The notes: generated from the letters alone by a model not told the origin. A stretch of 64,000 nucleotides of DNA from Aquabacterium sp. CECT 9606 (GCF_918741295.1 NZ_CAKKNB010000003.1:496001-560000); one strand, 5' to 3'. Positions 39,241 to 47,672 are shown, counted from the first letter of the stretch. Translations and numbers: made by a program.

Positions 39241-39259
39241 ACTGTTATTTTATACAGTA
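39240..39259. promoter_or_regulatory. LexA (SOS) box, copy 1
   Basis: TACTGTTATTTTATACAGTA: a full match to the TACTG-N10-CAGTA LexA consensus. It overlaps the start codon base of the small gene on the minus strand and covers its -10 region. Confidence 0.8.
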
Positions 39260-39270
39260 TTTCATCCAAA

Positions 39271-39384
39271 CTACCCTACCCACATCACGATCAAGGTTCC
39301 TGCCAAGGCCAATGCCGCGCTGATGTCGACCACCCAATCGCCCAGCAGACGTGAGAACAAGGACTTGGATGAGGTGGGCTTCAT
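39271..39384 (-). CDS. Tiny one-helix membrane protein, paralogue of 33464-33577
   Basis: A 37-residue peptide: MKPTSSKSLFSRLLGDWVVD plus a hydrophobic helix (ISAALALAGTLIVMWVG). It shares the KS..S..RLLGDW(V/W)VD core with the gene at 33464-33577. It ends 11 bases before the LexA box of the next minus-strand gene, so the two lie in tandem. Confidence 0.6.
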   Translation of the reverse strand: MKPTSSKSLFSRLLGDWVVDISAALALAGTLIVMWVG

Positions 39385-39555
39385 GCTGGGCTCCATATCT
39401 GGTGGTTGGTCAACACAAGGGATCTCCAGATTGGCTTGCTCGTGTGACACGGGGAAGACAGACCATGCTCACCATGGCCTAACCGGGGCACACCCTGTCT
39501 GGTTTGGGCGCTGGTTGCCACTACCATGGCCTCACCATCTTCCCGGAACAGAGCC

Positions 39556-39882
39556 ATGACCATTGAAGAACGCATCGACAAGCTGGAAGAGGACATCGCG
39601 CAGCTCACCGTGCAGAACAGCGAGCTCGTTGCACTGCTGCAAAATTTGGGAGGCCACCAGCGGATGTACCACGCGGCCATCGAATCGATCATCATTTCCC
39701 ATCCTTATCCCCAAGCGCTGCGGCCCGTGCTTGAAACGCTGCTGGCGGCGGTCGATGCGGCCATCGTGGCCCGCGCCGAGTCCGACGACCACCTGGAAGG
39801 CGCGCAAGCCAGCCAGGAATGCTTGATGGCCGCCCTGGAGGAAGCCGAGCGCTTGAGTGAGCTTGAAGACGGTGAAGCCTGA
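39556..39882 (+). CDS. Coiled-coil protein of unknown function (108 aa)
   Basis: Starts MTIEERIDKLEEDIAQLTVQ, a heptad-patterned helix (about residues 3-35), followed by a second helical region ending in an acidic tail (LSELEDGEA). There is no signal peptide or Cys pattern. It sits between the two LexA-box genes on the opposite strand. It is not recognised; SlyX-like or phasin-like short coiled coils are formal alternatives. Confidence 0.6.
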   Translation: MTIEERIDKLEEDIAQLTVQNSELVALLQNLGGHQRMYHAAIESIIISHPYPQALRPVLETLLAAVDAAIVARAESDDHLEGAQASQECLMAALEEAERLSELEDGEA

Positions 39883-39911
39883 CACGGCTTGCCCACATTG
39901 CTGCGTGCTGA

Positions 39912-40235
39912 CTACCAGGGCCACGTCAAAATTCCCACCACGGTGCACAGCATCAAGCCGAAGTCCAGGCACCAATCCAAATCAATGCGCCCTGCCTGGG
40001 CCCTTCTGGCGCCCCCGCTCCGCTCCTGTGGAGCCCGCAGAACCTCGGCTCTCGGGCGGTATCCCCAGGACACCACCTCGAGGTAGGCGCGACGCTCAGC
40101 GGGAATGATTCCTTGCTCGTCCTCCCAGAGGTCTTTGGCCGCCAGGGCGGCAACGCGAGGGCGCAACACGGGCTGAAGCTCCATCAGGCGCTTAGCGCAT
40201 TGCTCAATCCATTGGTCTTTAAGTGACGCTTTCAT
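39912..40235 (-). CDS. LexA-box protein, copy 2, with C-terminal membrane helix (107 aa)
   Basis: Residues 1-55 match the 66-residue protein at 39040-39240 (WIEQCAKRLMELQPVLRPRV, LWEDEQGIIPAERRAYLEV). After a basic linker it gains a C-terminal helix, DLDWCLDFGLMLCTVVGILTW, that resembles the tiny DW-x-x-D membrane peptides of this region. The start codon abuts a perfect LexA box. On this strand TTCACA-N17-TACAAA forms a promoter ending 8 bases before the ATG, so a leaderless SOS transcript is likely. Confidence 0.7.
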   Translation of the reverse strand: MKASLKDQWIEQCAKRLMELQPVLRPRVAALAAKDLWEDEQGIIPAERRAYLEVVSWGYRPRAEVLRAPQERSGGARRAQAGRIDLDWCLDFGLMLCTVVGILTWPW

Positions 40236-40254
40236 ACTGTATATTTGTACAGTA
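40235..40254. promoter_or_regulatory. LexA (SOS) box, copy 2
   Basis: TACTGTATATTTGTACAGTA: a full TACTG-N10-CAGTA match that overlaps the minus-strand start codon and the -10 TACAAA. The -35 TTCACA lies 17 bases upstream of the -10 on the minus strand. Confidence 0.85.
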
Positions 40255-40304
40255 TTTTGGCTTGCTTGTGAAGCGCTTATGGAGTTTCCACAATGCTGCC
40301 CGAA

Positions 40305-40406
40305 CTACTTGACTTCAGCTTTCCAGGCACACCCAAACAAAGGAGCCAGCCCCATCAGGGCAAAGGTTCCAGGTTCAGGCACCGCCGGAACTCGATAGCC
40401 CACCCC
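40305..40406 (-). pseudogene. C-terminal fragment of a PEP-CTERM sorted protein
   Basis: The minus-strand frame after a TAA reads GVGYRVPAVPEPGTFALMGL, continuing with a hydrophobic stretch, CAWK, and a stop. This is the VPEP motif, helix and basic end of an exosortase substrate, with no gene body attached. It is a degraded remnant. Confidence 0.55.
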
Positions 40407-40499
40407 TTACGGACGTCCAGAGTGTTCTAGGTGTTGCCAGGACTGAAGCCACGCTTGACACTCATCGCATCTTCAAACCTAGCCCACCCAGAGGTCCTT

Positions 40500-40958
40500 A
40501 TGCTGCGATGTCTGCTTCTATTCGTTGCCTTCATCGGCCTGTCCCCTGTGGCGTTCGCACAGGTCTGCTGTCCTGGCGGGTGCGTTCAAGATGGGGCCCG
40601 TTGTATTCGGACAGGTCCGACTCCTTCGACTTGCCCAGTTCAGGCATGCCCACAGTCAAGGCAATCCACGAGAACTCCGGCCATTACCGGTAGCGGTGGA
40701 AGCGTTCGGTTTCCGACCAGAGAAGGCCAGCATCTGTGCTGTGACCCGACACGCGCCCCAGGTGGGAGCTATACCAAGACTTGCCGCGACTTGGAGATGC
40801 GATGCGTGAATGCCAATGAACTCCTGGCGACATGCGGAAGCGGCCACGGATGGGTCAGGAGCACGTTGCCCAATGTCAACTCCTGCCTAAAAATCGAGAA
40901 CATCAACGGAGAGTTGAAGTGCAAGAAGCGCACGAAGAGGCCTCGCACGGAATGCTAG
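40500..40958 (+). CDS. Secreted cysteine-rich protein (152 aa)
   Basis: The signal peptide MLRCLLLFVAFIGLSPVAFA is followed by a short repeated Cys motif: VCCPGGCVQDGARC, then CPVQACPQ, LCCDPT, KTCRDLEMRC and LATCGSG, with about 12 Cys in total. It probably forms disulfides in the periplasm or outside the cell. No family is recognised. It has its own terminator 40 bases downstream and lies just before the accessory region. Confidence 0.65.
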   Translation: MLRCLLLFVAFIGLSPVAFAQVCCPGGCVQDGARCIRTGPTPSTCPVQACPQSRQSTRTPAITGSGGSVRFPTREGQHLCCDPTRAPGGSYTKTCRDLEMRCVNANELLATCGSGHGWVRSTLPNVNSCLKIENINGELKCKKRTKRPRTEC

Positions 40959-40997
40959 TTTGCATGTAGAGGGGCCTGCAATCCAGCGCTCAAAACA

Positions 40998-41035
40998 AAA
41001 TCCCCCTAGGAGAACTATGCCTCATAGGGGGATTT
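40998..41035. terminator. Bidirectional intrinsic terminator
   Basis: AAATCCCCCTAgGAG and CTCaTAGGGGGATTT form a stem of about 14 pairs with one mismatch around an 8-base loop, flanked by A- and T-rich tracts. It closes the Cys-rich gene. Confidence 0.7.
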
Positions 41036-41042
41036 GAATTTG

Positions 41043-41066
41043 TGGGGTGGCTGATGGGAATTGAAC
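41043..41066 (-). other. tRNA 3'-end-like fragment (probable att scar)
   Basis: On the minus strand the bases read GTTCAATTCCCATCAGCC followed by ACCCCA: a T-loop, T-stem 3' half, acceptor 3' strand and CCA. No matching acceptor 5' strand or anticodon arm exists within 100 bases, so it is not a full tRNA. Such fragments are attachment-site copies left by integrating elements. It coincides with the change from core to accessory DNA. Confidence 0.5.
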
Positions 41067-41231
41067 AATTCAATGAAGACCTGATGCAGCCTGGGTTTTC
41101 AAAGTCAAAACCACCGCTGTTCCCCTACCTGTTCCCCTACAGCGCAGGCCCTCTTGCGAGACTCTGACAGTGGGCCCAACATGTTGCACGCGCAATCCGC
41201 CAAGAAAACGAACCGTGCTTTCGAAGTCGCG

Positions 41232-41456
41232 CTAACGCACGATATCTTCCAACGAGAGCAACTCAGCATTACTACTTTTTACGCCGACGAGAACTTCCTC
41301 ATCGCGATCAATATGCCGCCTGCGGGCGAGTCGTCTGGCAACGCCGCCCCTCAATGAATCAAAGTCTCCAAGGCTCACCCTTTGGCCGGACACTGTCACG
41401 GTAAACGTCAGCTGTGTCAGCCGCTCAACTTCGGCGATCGACACCTGGAACGTCAT
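41232..41456 (-). pseudogene. C-terminal remnant resembling a DNA/RNA non-specific endonuclease
   Basis: The 74-residue frame starts TFQVSIAEVERLTQLTF and ends LLSLEDIVR, the pattern at the C-terminus of NUC1-type endonucleases. The catalytic His-Cys box part is missing because a stop lies just upstream. I read it as a degraded end fragment. The frame on the opposite strand is a shadow. Confidence 0.4.
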
Positions 41457-41475
41457 GTATGGTGATGACAGCTGA

Positions 41476-41616
41476 TCAACGGTGCCTTAGCGCGAGAGAC
41501 ATCTGCGCGCAGCCGGACCGCCTCCAACTGAGCGAGCAGGGTCTGCGTGGCCACAGTCCAATCAAAGCGACCACCAGGGCGCCCAGAGCGAACGCCGACC
41601 AGAAGATCGCTGTCAT
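41476..41616 (-). CDS. Possible small membrane peptide after the nitroreductase gene
   Basis: A 46-codon frame beginning MTAIFWSAFALGALVVALIG, followed by Arg-rich sequence of low coding quality. It starts 31 bases after the nitroreductase stop on the same strand. It may be the broken start of a larger membrane protein. Confidence 0.3.
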   Translation of the reverse strand: MTAIFWSAFALGALVVALIGLWPRRPCSLSWRRSGCAQMSLALRHR

Positions 41617-41647
41617 GACAATGACTCGCTCATGGGCGGCCGCGGGT

Positions 41648-42745
41648 TCAAACAAGGACGGCCACGACAGGCCGACGCATGGACAGTGGCATCGCCGGCC
41701 CGCGGCCGAAGCGCACCACCAGATCCGGCCGTTGGCTGCCCAGGCCGAGCGCCCGTGCGAACTGAGGCCGGATCGACCCGACCTCGACGGGCTGATTCAG
41801 GAAGGCGTTGCGCAGGCCCAGGGCGCTGGCCTGCAAGGCAAAGCGCTCGTAGCAGCGGCCCGCTTCGATCCAGTGCGCTTTGTCGCTGGCGTCGGAGGCA
41901 AACACGGCGATACCAGCCGAGTTGCGGATCTGCCGCGCGTAACGATCATTCTCGGACTTCGGCGTGTAGAACAGGCCCATGGCGCGGCTAGCCAGCCAGC
42001 GCGGCATGGTCGGATTGCCGGTCGTGGCCGCAAACAGGCCGTCACCTGTGCTTTCAGCCTCGCCAGCGCTGAACCGGATCCATTCCTTCAATTCGGCAAC
42101 GAATGCGGGATTGTCCATCTGTGCGGTATTGCCCGCGACCACGTACGCCAGCACCTTTTCCATGGCTGCGCGTCCGGTCAATAGCATCACGCGCACACCG
42201 TTGCCAGTACCTGCCCGCTCCAGAAGCCGAAGCTCGTCGTTTGAAATGGGCTTGCCGTCGTAGTCCCCACGGGTGCATTGACGCTTGGGGATGACCTGGA
42301 ACAAGGGCGTGACCGAGGCCCGAGTGGCTTCCAAGTGCACGGTGATGGCGCCCTGACCCCCAGGATCAAAGCGGGCGTTGGCCTGCATGCCAGCGGCCAG
42401 CGCCGCGTGCGCCAGGTTCTCTGTGGCGCAGCCCAATGAAACGTAGAGGTGGTGGTCGTCGGGATCGACAGCAGGGCAACGCCGAGACAGGTCGGGGGCG
42501 ATCACAATGGCCTGGTCCTGCAGGTGAAAGGTCCAGCATTGGGTGTTGTGGCTTGATGGCGCCAGCGTCGCGAACCTCACCAGTTCACGCATCAGAAACG
42601 CGCGGTCGCCGTCGGCGCCTGCAAGCGGGCGGCGCAGTGCGCGAGCCGCGTCTTGCTCGTTCGAACTTGATGAACACGCCACCAGCGCTGGCGAAAGTAC
42701 GCCGCAGGCAGCGGCACCGAGGACGACTTGTCTGCGCATCAACAT
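41648..42745 (-). CDS. Acg-family FMN-binding nitroreductase-like protein
   Basis: A 365-residue protein with an N-terminal signal region (MLMRRQVVLGAAACGVLSPALVACSSSS: Tat-like RR and a lipobox Cys). It then has the nitroreductase fold of the Acg/Rv3131 family: LAPSSHNTQCWTFHL, CATENLAHAALAAG, WIRFSAGEAESTGDGL, and a C-terminal RPDLVVRFGRG. Acg proteins bind FMN and often lack classical nitroreductase activity. The start at 42745 is preferred to 42799 because it immediately precedes the signal. Confidence 0.82.
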   Translation of the reverse strand: MLMRRQVVLGAAACGVLSPALVACSSSSNEQDAARALRRPLAGADGDRAFLMRELVRFATLAPSSHNTQCWTFHLQDQAIVIAPDLSRRCPAVDPDDHHLYVSLGCATENLAHAALAAGMQANARFDPGGQGAITVHLEATRASVTPLFQVIPKRQCTRGDYDGKPISNDELRLLERAGTGNGVRVMLLTGRAAMEKVLAYVVAGNTAQMDNPAFVAELKEWIRFSAGEAESTGDGLFAATTGNPTMPRWLASRAMGLFYTPKSENDRYARQIRNSAGIAVFASDASDKAHWIEAGRCYERFALQASALGLRNAFLNQPVEVGSIRPQFARALGLGSQRPDLVVRFGRGPAMPLSMRRPVVAVLV

Positions 42746-42799
42746 TGTGACTTTCGTTGGTGGTTCAATGGGGGGTGCATCAACCTGCCTCAGGAGCAA

Positions 42800-43464
42800 G
42801 CAAATCTGGCCCTAGTGCCTGCCATGCCTGCTCTCTAAGATCTGCAGGAACTTGGTGTCATGCGCACCTCACCCAAGCACCACCCGCTCGTGCCCGTGCA
42901 CAAGCGCTGTGTCGGACCGGCAAATGGCGCTGTGCAATGAGTAAGGCATGGATCTGTTTCTGGCTGGGCTGCTTTTCAGCTTGGGCGAGCACGGTGGATT
43001 TCTCACATGGCCTTTGACTCGGACACCGTAGCACGCGAGGGCCTCAATCAGCGTGCGCTAGGGCGCATAGGGGCTGAAGGGCGAGGTTCGAAGGCCATTC
43101 GCCCCCGAGACGAGGCTGCGCGGCCGGGGAAGGCACTGACCTTGCGCCCTCTGGTGGCGTGTCTGGCTGCGTCATGGACGGGCTCATCGGTGGCAGCAGT
43201 CGCGTTAGACCGGTCATGGCCGGGTCTCAAAAAATTGCGAGCTTGACGGACTGTCCAATGGGCCAGTAACCTCACCACAGAAAACTGCATGCCCAATTTG
43301 GGATATACATGCCATCAAGCCCCACTTACTGCTTGCACCGCAAACACTTGGTGAGTGGGCCGCATCCAGGTGATGCGTCATCCTTGACGCATATCCGTTC
43401 ACGGCATCACCTTCGGTGAGGCCTAAATTGAAGTGGGCCTTGCCCCCTCAGCTGTCCCTCTACT
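42800..43464. other. No supported gene; probable degraded sequence
   Basis: Only short frames of poor coding quality exist on both strands. No IS ends, attC or RNA gene was recognised. The last 120 bases are less GC-rich and may contain the promoter of the VOC gene. Confidence 0.5.
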
Positions 43465-43477
43465 AAGGAGTAGTTCC

Positions 43478-43846
43478 ATGTTCGATCACATTGGCTTTGG
43501 CGTTACCGACTATGCGGCGAGCAAAGAATTTTTTCTCAAGGCGCTCCAGCCACTGGGAATCAGCATCGTCATGGAAGGAGAACATGGTATTGGCATGGGG
43601 TCGAACGGGAAGCCCTCCCTGTGGCTGTACCAAACCTCCGAGAAACCAGCGCCAATGCATCTGGCGTTCACAGCCGAGAATCGCAAGCAAGTCCAAGACT
43701 TCCATCGCGCCGCCCTTGAAGCTGGCGGCCAAGAAAACGGGGGCCCTGGCCTGCGTCCGCACTATCACCCAAACTACTATGGTGCGTTCGTCATTGGGCC
43801 CGATGGTCACAACGTTGAGGCAGTCTGCCATCGCCCCGAGGCCTAG
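43478..43846 (+). CDS. VOC-family (glyoxalase/bleomycin-resistance fold) protein
   Basis: A 122-residue protein starting MFDHIGFGVTDYAASKEFF after a Shine-Dalgarno AAGGAG at 43465-43470. Metal-ligand positions are the first-strand His, HLAFTAENR, and a C-terminal Glu in DGHNVEAVCH. One beta-alpha-beta-beta-beta pair is present. The substrate is unknown; the family includes lactoylglutathione lyase-like and antibiotic-resistance proteins. It stands among mobile remnants and could have been acquired. Confidence 0.85.
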   Translation: MFDHIGFGVTDYAASKEFFLKALQPLGISIVMEGEHGIGMGSNGKPSLWLYQTSEKPAPMHLAFTAENRKQVQDFHRAALEAGGQENGGPGLRPHYHPNYYGAFVIGPDGHNVEAVCHRPEA

Positions 43847-43890
43847 CTCGCTGCCGAAATGCCAGTCGATTCAATCCAAGCCGATGTGGC

Positions 43891-44202
43891 GTGGCGCAGC
43901 GCAACCAGGTGGCAAACGGCGACGCCACGGCTAAGGCACTGGACTACAGCCTCAAACGCTGGGAGGCGCTCATGCGCTACATCGACGATGGCAGGCTACC
44001 CATCGACAACAACTGGATCGAGAACCAACTGATGCGGCCTATATCAGTCGGGCGCAAAAATGGGCGTTTTGCAGGATCACATTCTGGCAAGCCAGCGCGC
44101 CGCTGCGTTCATGAGTCTGGTTCAGTCGGCCAAGCTCAATGGAGTGGATCCGCACGCCTACCTGCGCGGTGTGCTGCCAGGAGCGCCAAATACCTCGCAT
44201 AA
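43891..44202 (+). pseudogene. IS66-family transposase C-terminal remnant
   Basis: GDATAKALDYSLKRWEALMR and LPIDNNWIENQLMRP are the end of a DDE_Tnp_IS66 transposase. A frameshift near 44070 moves the rest (RAAAFMSLVQSAKLNGVDPH, YLRGVLPG) to another frame. It differs from the intact IS66 element further right, so it is a separate, older insertion. Confidence 0.75.
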
Positions 44203-44226
44203 AACTCAAGGCGTATCTACTATCTA

Positions 44227-44634
44227 CTATCTAGTTGAAGTTTCTTGAGAGTGCAATGTATCGAGTGGGCTCAGCACCCCTGCCCCAACCAAGATCACGT
44301 GCCGTGTAGATCATGGTGGTGCTGACATCACTGTGCCCCAGCAGTTCTTGCACGGTACGGATGTCGTACCGTGCTTGCAAGAGGTGCGTGGCGAAGGAAT
44401 GGCGCAGTGTGTGGGGCGTGGCCAGCTAGACCAACTTGACCGCCACCACGGCTTTCTTGAACGCCCGTTGAAAGGCCTGATCCTGAACATGATGCCGCCG
44501 CATGAGGCCGGTCTGGGGATCTAGCGCAAGGTCGGACATCGGAAAGACCCACTGCCACGCCCATGTCTTGCCCGCATCCCTGAATTTATGATCCAGCGCA
44601 TGGGGAAGCCACACGCCCTGGACACCACTGGCCC
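44227..44634 (-). pseudogene. intI: Integron integrase, 3' part (inactivated)
   Basis: Reads RASGVQGVWLPHALD, FRDAGKTWAWQWVFP (the IntI-specific extra domain), then AFKKAVVAVKLV, a TAG at 44428-44426, and in the same frame [20 protein letters not shown] and [18 protein letters not shown] one-base insertion near 44302 shifts the last residues ([14 protein letters not shown]). The box II HxLRH and the catalytic Tyr therefore lie beyond a stop. Its 5' part resumes at 47721 on the other side of an IS66 element. Confidence 0.88.
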
Positions 44635-44713
44635 GTGAGCGTCTGGCCGTCCCATCTTGCACTCGGCGGATGACGTACTGACCATGGTGTCCACCTATTT
44701 TTGGTGGACACCT

Positions 44714-45118
44714 ATGAATCCCAATCGCTCTAGTTGCTCCAATCGCCGCACCCACAGTGCCGAGTTCAAGGCCCAGGTTCTTAGCGAATGCCAGAAGCCA
44801 GGTGCGTCCGTGGCGGCCGTCGCCGTGGCCCACGGCCTGAACCCCAACGTCGTTCGCAAGTGGCTCGCTGGGCAGAACCTCAAGCGCATGGGTGCGTCGA
44901 TGCCTGCGACTGCGCCGCGCGTGCCGCCCTTGCAGTTCGTGGCGGTCGAGTTGGCCAAGCCCGAACACCATCTGGCCAACCTGCCTGCCTCGCAGCCCGA
45001 CATCCGCATCGAGCTCGAACGCGGCGGCTTGCAGCTGAAGTTGCAATGTTCCGCCAGTGCGGGGCCAGCGTATGCGGCCCTGCTGCGTGCGCTGGCAGAC
45101 ACGATGGCTGTTGCCTGA
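44714..45118 (+). CDS. tnpA: IS66-family accessory protein TnpA
   Basis: A 134-residue protein with an N-terminal helix-turn-helix (RTHSAEFKAQVLSECQKPG, VAVAHGLNPNVVRKWL), as in IS3/IS66 OrfA proteins. It probably binds the IS ends. The start chosen is MNPNRSS at 44714. It is followed by tnpB after two bases. Confidence 0.85.
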   Translation: MNPNRSSCSNRRTHSAEFKAQVLSECQKPGASVAAVAVAHGLNPNVVRKWLAGQNLKRMGASMPATAPRVPPLQFVAVELAKPEHHLANLPASQPDIRIELERGGLQLKLQCSASAGPAYAALLRALADTMAVA

Positions 45119-45120
45119 GG

Positions 45121-45480
45121 ATGGCCGCCATGATCCGCATCGACACGCTATGGCTGTGTACCCAGCCGCAGGACATGCGCGCCGGAGCCGAGCGGTTGCT
45201 CAACGTCGTTGTCAACACGGTCGGCCAGGCCCGAGCCCACCACGGCTACCTCTTTGCCAATGCGCGAGCCACGCGCATCAAGCTGCTGGTGCACGACGGC
45301 TTCGGGGTGTGGTGCGCCACCCGCCGGCTGCACGCCGGTCGCTTCGTCTGGCTTGAGCGCGACTCGGCTGTCGGTTGCGCAGTGCCAGCACTGCAACTGA
45401 CCGCGCAGCAATTCGACGCCCTGGCACTCGGACTGCCCTGGCAGCGCTTGGGTGAGTTCAACGTCATCAGCCGCTCCTGA
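45121..45480 (+). CDS. tnpB: IS66-family accessory protein TnpB (IS66 Orf2)
   Basis: A 119-residue protein of the IS66 Orf2 family: DTLWLCTQPQDMRAGAERL, ATRIKLLVHDGFGVWCATRRL and GRFVWL. The family is needed for transposition, but its biochemical role is unclear. It starts two bases after tnpA ends. Confidence 0.88.
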   Translation: MAAMIRIDTLWLCTQPQDMRAGAERLLNVVVNTVGQARAHHGYLFANARATRIKLLVHDGFGVWCATRRLHAGRFVWLERDSAVGCAVPALQLTAQQFDALALGLPWQRLGEFNVISRS

Positions 45481-45549
45481 GTGCGGCGGCCCACCGCAAT
45501 CGGTTGACATCGCATCTGCTGATGTGCAGCCGGCCTTGGCTGGTGCAAC

Positions 45550-47166
45550 ATGCCGACCATGCTCGGCGAAGTCGCTACCCCCCGCATCGACATCACGCAA
45601 CTGCCTCCTGAGGCAGCTGCGCTGATCGCACGCCTGCAGCAGCAGATTCAGGCCCAAGCCCGAGAGATCGCCTGGCGTGATGCCAAGCTGGAGAAGGTCA
45701 ACTTCGAGCTCGCACGCCTCAAGCGCTGGAAGTTCGGCGCCAAGACCGAGGCCATGACGGCCCAGCAACGCGCCCTGTTCCAAGACACGATGGCCGAGGA
45801 CGAGGCCAGCCTGCGCGCACGCCTTGCCGCGCTGCAAGCCGACCTGCCACAAGCACCCAAGACGCCCAAGGCAGCGCCGCGCAAGCCACGCCGTCAGAAG
45901 CTGCCCGAGCACCTGGAGCGCGTCGAGCACCGCCACGAGCCCGAGGACACCAACTGCCCGAACGCCGAATGCGGCCGGCCCATGAAGCGCATCGGCGAGG
46001 ACGTCAGCGAGAAGCTGGACATCATCCCGGCCAAGTTCTTCGTGCACCGGCACATCTACGGCAAGTGGGTCTGCAAATGCTGCCAACTCATGCGCCAGGA
46101 GCCGGCCGAGCCGGACGTGGTCGATGGCGGCATCCCGGCCAGCGGCCTGGTGGCGCACACGATGATCAGCCGCTTCGTGGACCACCTGCCGTATTACCGG
46201 CAAGAGCCCATCAACGCCCGCTCGGGCGTGCACACCCCGCGCTCGACGCTGGCCACCTGGGGTGGCGCCGGAGGCGCCAAGCTCGAGCCTTTGTTCGAAC
46301 TGCAACGCCGCTTCGTCCTGAGCTGCCGGGTGCTGCATGCTGATGAGACACCGGTGCCGCTACTGGAGCCAGGCGCGGGCAAGACCAGGAAGGCCTATGT
46401 CTGGGCCTGGGCACGCAGCCATCACGACCCGCATCCGGGCGTCATTTACGAGTTCTGCCTGGGCCGAGGCGCCCAGTACCCGCTGGCCTTCCTCGGCGGC
46501 AATGGGCCGCCATGCCCTGAGCCGGGGTGGAGTGGCACCCTGATCACGGACCAGTACGCTGGCTACAACGCCGTGCTGGACGCCAAGGTCTACCCGCAGC
46601 GCCGCTCAGCGCTGTGCGCCGCGCATGCTAGGCGGTACTTCGAGGAACTCAGCCGCGGAGGCAGCAGCGCCAGTGCAGTGGCCAGCGAGGCCATGCACCG
46701 CTGGGCGAGGATCTACCATGCTGAAGGCGCCTTCGCCGAGATGGACCACGACGACCGCCGACGGGCCAGGCAGCAGCTGAGCAAGCCACTGTGGGACGAG
46801 TTCGAGGTGTGGCTCAAGCTGCAGCGAGCGCAGGTCCTCGATGGCAGCAAGATCGCCCAGGCGATCGACTACAGCCTGGGCGCCTGGAAGGCACTGACAC
46901 TGCACCTGGATGACGGCGCGGTGGCCATCGACAACAACCACATCGAGCGGCAGATCAAGCCGTGGAAGCTGGGCGCCAAGAACTGGCTGTTCGTGGGCAG
47001 CGAGTTGGCTGGTCGGCGCGCGGCGGTGGTGATGAGCCTGGTGCAATCGGCCAAGCTCAACGGGCTGGACCCGTGGGCCTATTTGCGCGACGTGCTGGCA
47101 CGCATCCACTCGCATCCCAGCCACCGGCTCGGTGAACTGCTGCCGCACCGCTGGCGGCCGGAGTAA
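45550..47166 (+). CDS. tnpC: IS66-family transposase TnpC
   Basis: A 538-residue DDE transposase. It has an N-terminal coiled coil (RLQQQIQAQAREIAWRDAKL), a zinc finger (CPNAECGRPMKRIGEDV, WVCKCC), the DDE domain with LHADETPVPLL, TDQYAGYNAVL and NNHIERQIKPWKLG, and a C-terminal VMSLVQSAKLNG segment. It looks intact. The 69-base gap from tnpB is usual for the family. Confidence 0.93.
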   Translation: MPTMLGEVATPRIDITQLPPEAAALIARLQQQIQAQAREIAWRDAKLEKVNFELARLKRWKFGAKTEAMTAQQRALFQDTMAEDEASLRARLAALQADLPQAPKTPKAAPRKPRRQKLPEHLERVEHRHEPEDTNCPNAECGRPMKRIGEDVSEKLDIIPAKFFVHRHIYGKWVCKCCQLMRQEPAEPDVVDGGIPASGLVAHTMISRFVDHLPYYRQEPINARSGVHTPRSTLATWGGAGGAKLEPLFELQRRFVLSCRVLHADETPVPLLEPGAGKTRKAYVWAWARSHHDPHPGVIYEFCLGRGAQYPLAFLGGNGPPCPEPGWSGTLITDQYAGYNAVLDAKVYPQRRSALCAAHARRYFEELSRGGSSASAVASEAMHRWARIYHAEGAFAEMDHDDRRRARQQLSKPLWDEFEVWLKLQRAQVLDGSKIAQAIDYSLGAWKALTLHLDDGAVAIDNNHIERQIKPWKLGAKNWLFVGSELAGRRAAVVMSLVQSAKLNGLDPWAYLRDVLARIHSHPSHRLGELLPHRWRPE

Positions 47167-47168
47167 CG

Positions 47169-47672
47169 ATGATGGGCGTGATCACGCAGGCTGTGATGGT
47201 TCAGGCGGACATCGACGTCAGGGGCATGGGCCCTGCACAGAAGGTTCACCTGGCCGACGAAATCTTCGCGCAGCAGCCCAACTTGCTGGCCTCGATCCTG
47301 GTGCTGCCCAACATGGGCGTAGACATGCTGACGCTGGAGGTGCCGCTGCACATCCTGTTGGTGGCATTCAAGGCGATGAAGCTCAGCGGCCATACATGGC
47401 CGCTCATCTCGGAGGACGTGCAGGAAAGGTGCCTGCAGCGCTTGACGGCCCGCGTACGCTTCAACGAAGGATTGCCCGAGCATCTGGCCGACCAGATGGT
47501 CCAGCAGTTCTGCGACGAGCATCGCGAGCGCTACCTGCTCGCGTTCGTCTACGGATACCTCGGCGACCACGATCTGATGCAGGTGCGCACCGATGCCGAG
47601 AAGTACCTGATGCTGGCCGCCCTCAACCTCGTGGAGTGCCTCGCCGACGTGGGGGCCACGACTTCGTCGTGA
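47169..47672 (+). CDS. Fourth ORF of the IS66 element, unknown function
   Basis: A 167-residue frame directly after tnpC (gap of 2 bases), within the IS boundaries. It starts MMGVITQAVMVQADIDVRGM and contains helical segments such as QKVHLADEIFAQQPNLLAS. No family is recognised. Some IS66 members carry passenger frames in this place. It is probably translated with tnpC. Confidence 0.6.
   Translation: MMGVITQAVMVQADIDVRGMGPAQKVHLADEIFAQQPNLLASILVLPNMGVDMLTLEVPLHILLVAFKAMKLSGHTWPLISEDVQERCLQRLTARVRFNEGLPEHLADQMVQQFCDEHRERYLLAFVYGYLGDHDLMQVRTDAEKYLMLAALNLVECLADVGATTSS

Noticed and set aside
41043-41160. A complete tRNA gene on the minus strand
   Set aside because: Only the T-arm and acceptor 3' strand are present; no D-arm, anticodon arm or acceptor 5' strand is found.
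41154-41357. Plus-strand 67-codon frame
   Set aside because: Antisense to the endonuclease-like remnant, which has the better motif match; no independent support.
42757-43246. Short plus-strand frames between the nitroreductase and VOC genes
   Set aside because: No ribosome site, unusual composition and no recognisable motif; treated as degraded sequence.
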